Both the position numbers and the translations under genes were made by a program. Positions 56,150 through 64,000 of a stretch of 64,000 bases of DNA are shown piece by piece. Source of the DNA: Ursus arctos. Taxonomy: Eukaryota; Chordata; Mammalia; Carnivora; Ursidae. The DNA lies in NCBI RefSeq assembly GCF_023065955.2, contig NW_026622886.1, forward strand, positions 12,038,001 through 12,102,000, written 5' to 3'. The number at the start of each line of letters is the position of its first letter. Within the stretch, counting starts at the first letter, position 1. A model generated the notes under the pieces. It worked only from the letters and a program-made list of their open reading frames with translations, did no database searches and was not told the origin of the DNA.

Positions 56150-56365
56150 TCAATATCAATTATAAAGTGCTTAGAGTACTCAGAGCCTTTAAACAGCCAC
56201 TTTATACATGTTATCTTATTAATCTGTTAAATAACAGTCTACATTAAGAGATTATTTCACTCTTTTTCACATGAAAAATGTGAAGCTCGGAAAGGTTAAT
56301 TAACTTGCCTGTAATTGCTCAGCAAGTATTTAACAGAAGTGGAATTCAATGACATGTCTTTTTTA
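56150..56365 (-). repeat. MIR SINE
   Basis: 'aagtgcttagagtactcagagcctttaaacagccactttatacatgttatcttatt...tttttcacatgaaaaatgtgaagctcggaaaggttaattaacttgcctgtaattgctcagcaagtatttaacag' is reverse MIR. A second reverse MIR piece follows at 56410-56485. Confidence 0.8.
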
Positions 56366-56485
56366 CTCCATAGCCATGCTCTTCTGTGAAGCAATTACGT
56401 CCCTCAAGAATTACCAGCACTTTACAGGTAAAAGCACTGGAGCTAAGAGAGCTTAATAATTTTGCCTAAGGTTGTATAGCAAATA

Positions 56486-57654
56486 ACCATTCGTAATTTC
56501 TTCACTAGGTGGGTTTTCTAATGTCTGTTTCCAAAGAATTTTTCTTATCTCAAGATACTAGTGTTAGATGCTTTTTATACTGTTGGAATGGGGCTCAAGT
56601 TTTGAAAAATAAACCTTTATATCAATCTTCTGAGATTACTTAAATTCTATTCATTTCAGACAGTTATTAATTTCATTTGTCCCTGATACTTGGTGGAAAT
56701 AGGATAATACAAATAATAGCCTCTTTCCTTTTTTTTCTTTGCTTCTGTTTACTGCTTACCATTAAATATGTTCTTTGAAAAGATGAAATAACACTTGCTT
56801 TTGAAATCAGCTGAGATAAAGACCTAAAAAAGATGTTTATGTATCCAGGAATTATCATGCTAGCAGGAATATTAGTTTGAAGATGGTGTATCCTGACACA
56901 CTGGATAAATCTCTAGAAGTAACTGGAGAACATTAATGGCATTAAAGGGGGTTGGGAGTGAAGTGGGAAAAAAAAGTGAAAAGTACATTATGTCCAAGTA
57001 AAAAATAAGCTATATATGTGGCCTTGGAGTCAAGAGAAGAAAGGACCTTTTGGTATAGTTATTTATTTACAGTATAGTATGATATGTCTACAGCACCATT
57101 TTTGATCAGAATTCTACCTTGATATTAACTCGGGTATTTTTCACCTCTGTTTTCTTCTTCACAAATGCAGGACATTGCTTAGGGGAAGAGAGAAACTTGG
57201 AATTGATAGGCAATTGTCAGAATGGGTCTTCAGGAGCTAAGAATGAACACATGGCAAGACTCCTGTAGTAGTGATACCATCACTACCCTTGTCTAAGCAT
57301 CCACACGTGAGCCAAGCTACACATGGACCAAGCCATGTGAAGCAGATGACCTCAGAGGGGAAGCCATGCTGCTGGTGGAGGGACTTGGAGCAGATGGCCT
57401 CCATCTTCTCAGAGCACACAGCTCTTCCCTGGAAGAACCCTTCTTAGATTGACATCAGCCCCAAGACCCCAGCAAGCCAGGGATTGGGGCCCTTGCCTGT
57501 TATGGGATTAGGACTTTTAAGAGCGAAAGGTCCAAGTGGCTGAATGTTTTATTTGGTCACCTCAGGAATGTGGTCTACTGGAAATGAGAGCTATGAAGGC
57601 CATCAAGGTCAGATTCTTTCTTCCTCTTGTGTGCCAAGTTCTCAACTTGGTTGC
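56486..57654. other. No recognisable gene
   Basis: 57237-57419 has an antisense frame without splice or product support. The rest is AT-rich unique DNA. Confidence 0.4.
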
Positions 57655-57835
57655 CTGATTGAGTCCATTCTGAGAGCTTTACCAAATACTGGTGTGTGGG
57701 CCACACCTCCTGGAGATTCTGATCTAATTAGAATGAGCGTAGCCTCTGGAACGAAATTTTTAGAAGCTTCTCAGATTAATTCTAATGTGCAACGAATATT
57801 GAAAGCCAGTGCCCTCAAGTACATCTTTCCTGCTG
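57655..57835. mobile_element. MER5-like hAT-Charlie fragment
   Basis: 'gctttaccaaatactggtgtgtgggccacacctcctggagattctgatctaattagaatg...tagaagcttctcagattaattctaatgtgcaacg' fits the MER5 class of short hAT elements. The 123-codon frame spanning it is coincidental. Confidence 0.7.
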
Positions 57836-59729
57836 CTATGACACATTCATTTTCTGTTCTTTCTCTTCTGGTATTGCCAGAAATAACAATCATTTTTCTA
57901 ACAAAACATAAGTGACTTTACTTTGTCCTCAACAGCTGGGAAAAAGGGACAAACCTAAGCATTTTCATAGAATTAAATCTAGTAGCTAAGAATAATTGTC
58001 AGTACATTGTTAAGCTTATTGTGGATAAAGTTTTGCTAACAAAAAGAAACATTTTCTACTTGTAAGGGCAAGATAGATCATTAAGTGTATAATTATAATA
58101 TTAATATGCCTTTCAGGCAGATATTAAATATGCAAATGGTAAGACACTGAATAAAACAAGGCATTATTTCCTGAATATCTAATTGAAATTATTTTAATGA
58201 TTATAAAAAAGTTATTGTGAACATTTTTGCAGAGATTGTGGCATGTACAGCAAGGGGACATTTGCCAACTACTTGTCTTTTTCAAAATTTTGTTTTCCCA
58301 TCATAACTTCAAATACATTATATGGTAGGGTTGTCCATAACATTCAGATACTCAGTGATTTCCCACAGAAATTCAGAGAGTTAGTTATGATTAAATGACA
58401 GTAAATGACAAGTAGCAAAATAAGAGCATTGTAATATAATAATACTGAAGATAGTAATTAGCATAATAGGTAAGTGCCACTAAAATTGGATTTAAGTAAA
58501 ATCTATATTAATAAACTTCCTTTCAATGTATCAGGGAAATTTAATATTCAATATAATTTTATTGTGAATCCTTTTGGAAAGTGAATCATCACATAGTTTT
58601 TGTATACATGTGGATTTTCATATCTTTTTCTCCTAAGTAGCTACTAAAATATTGTTTTTTATTTCTTAAAAAAGATGTTTAATCACCTAACCCAAATTGA
58701 TTGCCGTATATTTCTATCCAAATGTTAGGGTGGCAATATCTTGTGAGTACACATCTGATACTTATTTTTTTGCAGATGGTTAGTGGGATAAAGTGACTTC
58801 TCGGAAATTAGAATTTTGGTGTTTAGTGACCTTTTAAGATTTTTTTAGTGGTAGAAAGAAATAATTTGGAAACTGTCATAAACAACATTCTTTTAGACAG
58901 ACTGAAGTATGGCAATATATTAAAATAATATGTCACAGGATGAAATTTTCTATGCAAACTGATACTATAAAAAGAGATATTTCCATGGTTATATTGGTGT
59001 AGAAAACACAACTTAGCTATTGATCCAAGAGTTTCTGTTTCAAAAATTAAGACCAAAATGCAGTCTGGAGAAATGCTTCATACAGCAAATGGAAGAAAAT
59101 AAATTTAAGTGAAGCACAAAGGCAATCTCCAGCGTCCTCACGTTTTCCCATTTCAGAACAGGTGGGTCTCAGAGCCGGGTTCTGGGGCTGACTTTGGAAA
59201 GCTCATGAGGAGAAGGTTAACAATTAGTTCCTTTGTTGGTTTATTGGTGGAAAGAGGTTAGAGAATCCTGTGATTCATGTTCTAAGACTTGAAATAGTAG
59301 TTAAATTCCATGAGCCACATGAAGGAGAAGAAAGAGAAAAAGATGCATCCATCATGGGAAAATGTTTCTCTCACTTCCGGCTTTCATTTTTAATTGTCCT
59401 TAGAGGAGCTTTCTAGATTACTTAGGACTCAGCAAGTGTTTAAGTAAATGAGTGAATAGGTATAAATCAGTAGGATTAGTCACTAAGACCATTCTTTGAA
59501 CATTCATAACATAGACTAAATAGATAGCCCTAAAACGAATGAGTTTAACACATATTTCAAGCTTGTTTTCGATCCTGTGTCCGCGTTTCAAGCCCTGAGA
59601 CATGGCAGAAGCCATGTGGTCTTGCAACTCTGTATCCCCAGCAATGCCTTGCAGAGTGCCTTAATCAGAATGGGTCTTGAGAAAATATTTATTACACGAA
59701 TGAATGTAGAATTTTAAGACTGGAAAGAC
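57836..59729. other. No recognisable gene
   Basis: Strongly AT-rich unique DNA. The antisense frame at 58823-59056 has no support. 59641-59705 is an L2/MIR-like scrap ('gccttgcagagtgccttaatcag...aaatatttattacacgaatgaatg'). Confidence 0.4.
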
Positions 59730-59885
59730 TTTTAGAGGAAATTTGGTCCAACCCTCCATTTAAAGACCAGGAAGAGGAGACCCAGAGAGGAAAGTGACCA
59801 GCCAACAGTCACGCTGCTTTTAAGATCAAAGCTCTGGCTGTGACCCAGATCTCCTAACTCTTGTTCCAGTGCTCTTTCTACTCCC
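59730..59885 (-). repeat. MIR SINE
   Basis: 'gaaatttggtccaaccctccatttaaagaccaggaagaggagacccagagaggaaagtgaccagcc...ctccatctaactcttgttccagtgctctttctac'-type reverse MIR. Confidence 0.75.
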
Positions 59886-60459
59886 TTCAGAAGGTAAATA
59901 CAAAAATTTGCCAGGTATTTTTCAAATTGCCCACGGAAAGTGGTCTGAATGGCAGGTGCAGCCACCGGACGTAGTTACTTGATCTGTTCGGTTGTATTTA
60001 CTTTTCAGTATGTTTGTTTTCTGTAGGAGAGAGACCAGCTCCATTAGGTAAATGACTAATCCACTAAAATGGAATCTAAATAAATGAAGTGGCATCTTAG
60101 TGCTGCGTGATGTTATGGGGTGAGGAAAGGGAAAACACGGATAGGGGAAGGAGGAAGTAACACCTAACAAAAAATTTTTTTAAAGAAAAACAGCTATGTT
60201 TTTCACAGAGATTTTAATACAACGTCATGGTATATTTTGAGATCGATGATTTTTATAATCTTTGTCAATAAATTTGATCATTTTTTCCCTAAAGGTGTAA
60301 TAGAATTTAATGATAATACATAAATCACAAATAAATGTAATGGAAATTTTATTAGATATTTGCATTTCTTTTAGTGATGCTAGCTGACTCTCTTTTCACA
60401 GTCATTGGATGATATAAGAACATAGACTTCTACCATGAGAAATTTGTTATGTCAGCCAT
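59886..60459. other. No recognisable feature
   Basis: AT-rich unique DNA with short frames only. Confidence 0.4.
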
Positions 60460-60790
60460 TCATTCGTTCTTCCCTCCATTTAACAATGTGTAGGGTATCC
60501 ACTATGTCCTAAACATTACATTAATACTTGGAACACAGACTCAAAAGAGCCACAGTCCTTGACATCTAGGAGCTCACTTCTTGGGGAAGTGTACGTATAC
60601 TTAAGTTCAATGCAATGTGGGAAACTCTTTGGTAGAGGTACGTACAAAGTATTGCTTATGCAAGGAAGATGTGTCTCTAATTCTGTGTATGGAGCAAAGT
60701 GGAGACACTCTGGAAAGGCTGCAAGGATTGGACTGAGGTCCAGTGTTTGGAATGATCTTGAAGTAGAAATTGATTAGCACTCCAGTTATC
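60460..60790 (-). repeat. L2/MIR3-type ancient repeat
   Basis: 'ggtatccactatgtcctaaacattacattaatacttggaacacagactcaaaagagccacagtccttgacatctaggagctcac' then 'cttggtagaggtacgtacaaagtattgcttatgc' follows a common mammalian ancient repeat order. The family call is tentative. Confidence 0.5.
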
Positions 60791-60959
60791 CTGGGACATG
60801 AAAACATTAAATCCTTGCATTAAATAAAAACTCTAGCTAGAGGCCTATACGTAATCCAACTACTATTTGGCTGGTGGGTACCATTACTTCCAACTCCAGG
60901 TAATTCAGGATTATGTATGACTCTTCAGAGCTCCAAATTTTGTAGGTAAGGATGTGAGA

Positions 60960-61310
60960 ACTCTCTGGAACCACATGCCTTAGCTTCAAATACCCAGCAC
61001 TATGATTTGCCAGCATGTGTCTTTCCTTCTGTGTCTTTAGTTTCCTCATTTACTAATGGTGATAATAATACAAACCACATCTAGAGTTGATGTGACACCC
61101 ATGTCTCCTGTATGGTCTTACCAATTGTGTCTAGCTGGCATCTGCTCAGACTTCTTAATGTCTGGGCCATATAGGCTGTGGGGCATTTTGACGGTCTCCC
61201 TGTCTGACCCCTATTTGTGGTGAGGTCTAAATAAAAAATGCATGTTAAGGCCTTATCTCACTACCTGGTACGTGGTAACAACCAGTAAATGTTGATATTA
61301 AAATAGTAAT
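60960..61310 (+). repeat. MIR SINE, interrupted
   Basis: 'ctttccttctgtgtctttagtttcctcatttactaatggtgataataatac' (about 60970-61090) and 'cttatctcactacctggtacgtggtaacaaccagtaaatgttgatat' (61250-61300) are MIR parts. About 160 bp of unrelated sequence lies between them. Confidence 0.6.
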
Positions 61311-62269
61311 ACTAATATTTGTTATTATAAGTAACAAGTTACATAGAAATGCTCAGTGGTGCTTGCTAACTCTACGAAGTTCTCAATAAGGGTCCGTGCA
61401 CAGGATGGGATTCCTAACTGTGGGTTGAATGTCTAGTTTTCAGAGTTGTAGTTATTGGTAGCATCGCCTCGTCCTTATTTATCCCAATTTCTTTCCACAG
61501 TTCTTCCAGGCTGGAACCTCAGCCAGCCTCCAGCTGGAAATTCAGTCACACTTTATCTCTCGCTTTTACCTAATTAAACCTTAATATGAATTAACTCAAT
61601 GCCGACAAGACATCCACAAGGAACGTTCTGTGTTATTCCAGTTTACGGAGTGCCTATTTATAGCCTCATAGAAACCCCTCGTGTGCATTTATTGTCATTC
61701 ATATATTCTTGAGAAATTAAAAACCTAAAATCCCAAGGAAACAACCTGAGCAGGGACTCTACCCCACCAGCGAGTGCAGGCACAGTGGCCCAGTCTCAGC
61801 TGCTCCACGGGTCTCAGCTGACAGCCACGCTCAATGTCTGCAGTACTAGGTGGTCCCGGAATTGCCTGCCTCTTTACCCTTCTGGACCCCACCCAGTTTA
61901 TAGCACTGGCTTCTGCCACCTCGATTCAGACCAGGCTCCCGACTGTTCCCTGGTCCTTCCTCCTCTGGTCCCTCAGAAATCAGAGCCCATTCCCGACCAA
62001 CTGATCTGCCTGGGGCATCCCATAGCCTCATTGTCACCAGTGTGCCCTTAAGGGACCTCTATTCCCTTCTGTATCCCTAGGTCAAGGGCATGATCTCTGC
62101 CAAAGGTGGACAGAGCTCCTGGAACCAGCACAGCAGCCAGGCTGGCTCCCGAATGAACAACAGCTGCTGGGCCTTATGGCCAGGGCCCGTCTCTTCAGGG
62201 GTGATCACTGGGGCCCCTACACTCCTCAGATTGTGTCCAAGCCACCTAGCTGCTATCCACGCTAGCGGC
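61311..62269. other. No recognisable gene
   Basis: The GC-richer part at 61740-62260 has open frames on both strands (for example 61785-62051). It has no clear splice pair, and the peptide is not recognised. It could be an unidentified LTR or a missed exon. Confidence 0.35.
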
Positions 62270-62405
62270 GCTCAAACTTCAGTGCGCGTTACCAGAGGAA
62301 TCTTGCTGCAGATTCTGAAACAGTAGACCTGAGATTCTGCATTTCTAACAAGCTCTCAGGTGATAGCAAATCTGCTGGTCCATGCGGCTGCAGTTTTGGG
62401 GAAGT
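62270..62405. mobile_element. MER5A-like hAT-Charlie fragment
   Basis: 'cgctcaaacttcagtgcgcgttaccagaggaatcttgctgcagattctgaaacagtagacctgagattctgcatttctaacaagctctcaggtgat' is a clear MER5A-type sequence. Confidence 0.85.
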
Positions 62406-62454
62406 AAAGCTCTGGAGTGGACTTCTTCCATATGGACCAAAGGTAAGTATCTTG

Positions 62455-62645
62455 GGCTTTGGAGGCTATAGCATCCGTGTTGTTACCAGTCACCTGTGCT
62501 ACGGTAGTGGAAGAAGCCATAGGCAGTGTGTCCACACGTGGGTGTGGCTGCGTTCCTACAGAATTTTATTTACAAAACCAGCAGTGGCTTACTCTACTCC
62601 AGGGGGCAGATTTGTCTCTCTATTTGTCTCTCTGTCCATACTGTA
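62455..62645 (-). mobile_element. hAT-type element fragment
   Basis: 'agtggaagaagccataggcagtgtgtccacacgtgggtgtggctgcgttcctacagaattttatttacaaaaccagcagtgg' matches the complement of a widespread mammalian hAT element ('ttttgtaaataaagttttattggaacacagccacgccc'). Subfamily not assigned. Confidence 0.7.
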
Positions 62646-62739
62646 GTATATTTTTTACACTGGTGACATCCACAAATGGCTTCCCTGTATCTATGCCCTT
62701 TGCAGTATGACTTCACAGATCGTTTCTTTAAGAAACAGA

Positions 62740-63118
62740 ATTTATTTCCTTTTCCTTGAAGTTAGGCCTTCCTTGTGACTTGCTTGGGCCAATAGAACAT
62801 GGCAGAAGTAACACTGGCCAATTAAAGCTCAGTTCTCAAAAGGATTTATGCACTTCTGCCCTCTTGGATCTCAGGCTCCACCAAAGGAACCACGTGCACT
62901 AATTGACACAAGATAAGAAAACACAAGGAGGGGCCCTGAAAATGGCGGAAGCAGGGCTGTTGAGAGGTGTGTGAAGGGCCAGCCAGGACCAGAACGGCCC
63001 AGCTAAGCCCAGTCTAAACGGCCATGTTTCAGAACAACAAGCTAACGAAATAATTTTTTTTTATGCCACAGAGTTTGGGTTGGTTTGTTATGCAGTGAAA
63101 ACTAACTGCTACACCTAC
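62740..63118 (+). mobile_element. MLT1-type MaLR LTR
   Basis: 'ccttccttgtgacttgcttgggccaatagaacatggcagaagtaac' through 'cggcccagctaagcccagtctaaacggccatgtttcag' to 'tatgccacagagtttgggttggtttgttatgcagtgaaaactaactgctacacc' is the 3' two thirds of a forward MLT1 LTR. Confidence 0.88.
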
Positions 63119-63139
63119 TATGGGATAAACTGCATACGT

Positions 63140-63300
63140 TGTCAAGAATCCTTCCAACTACCACTTCATTAAGTATGATCCCCGCTTGCCATGTTAAGAG
63201 CCATGGTTCGGCTACTGAACTTGCCCAAGGTAGCATGGCGGATAAGTGACAAAGCTGGGGTTTGAACTAAACCCAGGGCCAAGGCTCTTGTTACTATACC
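63140..63300 (-). repeat. MIR SINE
   Basis: 'cttccaactaccacttcattaagtatgatccccgcttgcc...gaacttgcccaaggtagcatggcggataagtgacaaagctggggtttgaact' is reverse MIR. Confidence 0.82.
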
Positions 63301-63371
63301 AACACTGTTTGTCATTTCAGTTTGGTCTGCTGTCCCCCTCTTCATCTCCACCCACAACCACAGCAATGCCC

Positions 63372-63373
<2 letters not shown>

Positions 63374-63402
<29 letters not shown>
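63374..63402. repeat. (CA)n microsatellite
   Basis: About 14 CA units. The open frames with Thr/His or Val/Cys runs across it are artefacts. Confidence 0.95.
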
Positions 63403-63405
<3 letters not shown>

Positions 63406-63911
63406 ACCATTGTAGAGGATTTGACACTGGAAGTTCAAGCCCACCAGGAAACAAAAGCTCACTCGGATGCTGAGGGTCCTTTTATAACAACTCTACAGCC
63501 TATGGGATTGCTCCCAGCGCAGGCCACGTGTGTTACGTTTCAGACCACGCAAGCTTGAACTTCAAATATATCCAAACCCACAAGCCAATAAGCTACTTAA
63601 GGAACGTTGGCATCAGTGTACCTGTGTAAAACTTAAAAAAAAAATCAAATGGTACTTTCTTAAAAGAAAATATTAACGTACATTCTGCCGAGTGCGGGCG
63701 TTGGGCGAGGAGTAATGCTTTCCTGGACACAGTATGTTTGACACTGCTGGATCTGCAGGCCTACACTCCTTTTGGTAAGCACAATTTCTGGTCTCACAGA
63801 TTTAATGAAAGATTGATTTTCTTCCTTCCCAGACAAAGATAAACCTCATGAAATGGTGATTTAATTCACAACACAAAAGCATAAAAGCCCTCCTTAAAAT
63901 TAAAAGAAGTC

Positions 63912-63912
<1 letters not shown>
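63403..63912. other. No recognisable feature
   Basis: Unique DNA between two CA tracts. Nothing gene-like. Confidence 0.4.

Positions 63913-63952
<40 letters not shown>
63913..63952. repeat. (CA)n microsatellite
   Basis: About 20 CA units close to the window's end. Confidence 0.96.
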
Positions 63953-64000
63953 CAGGTTCATTCACGATAATTGACCACTTTATAATTTTTTTTAAGGCAA

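Noticed and set aside
57544..57915. 123-codon forward open frame
   Set aside because: It spans a MER5-like hAT fragment and has no splice context.

Overview
The window is nuclear DNA from a carnivoran mammal. It has no operons, no dense coding and no prokaryotic signals. It holds at least a dozen lysine-tRNA-derived Can-SINEs, recognised by the head cgcctgggtggctcag and the tail aaataaataaaatctt. Several carry the stretch with 'gacagccagcgagagaggga' and 'aacgccgggatcacgccct', which I associate with bears, giant panda and pinnipeds, so an arctoid carnivore is my inference. Carnivore-type young L1 3' ends support this, and ancient mammalian repeats (MIR, L2, MLT1, hAT/MER5-like, L1M) fill much of the rest.

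Layout. 1-3.3 kb: SINE, MLT1 LTR and unique DNA. 3.3-8 kb: the only part with good signs of coding. It has a 384-bp open segment with a branch point, acceptor and donor (3287-3670). A GC- and CpG-rich open segment in compatible phase follows (7160-7512), then a weaker candidate at 7827-7928. 8-27 kb: intron-like or intergenic DNA with SINEs, L1 fragments, an hAT element and an old L1M 3' end. 27.0-27.2 kb: a possible terminal exon that shares the phase-1 entry of the first two. 27-38 kb: L2 and MIR fossils, a pair of old direct repeats, and a 40-bp exact-type direct repeat. 39-45 kb: an L1-dense block in both orientations with two SINEs. 48-49 kb: a processed pseudogene of a short coiled-coil-like protein, split by a young SINE. 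49-64 kb: mostly unique AT-rich DNA with scattered old repeats, including a 5'-inverted (twin-primed) L1 at 52.9 kb and an MLT1 LTR at 62.7 kb.

I could not name the gene behind the candidate exons. The predicted peptides are serine-, arginine- and proline-rich with no domain I recognise. I saw no tRNA, rRNA, snRNA or CRISPR feature and no complete gene. I found no convincing new biological system. The best leads are the unassigned exon set, a SINE lodged 10 bp from a splice donor, the twin-primed L1, a copied 54-bp segment found inside an L1, a compact hairpin in an L1M remnant, and unexplained direct repeats.
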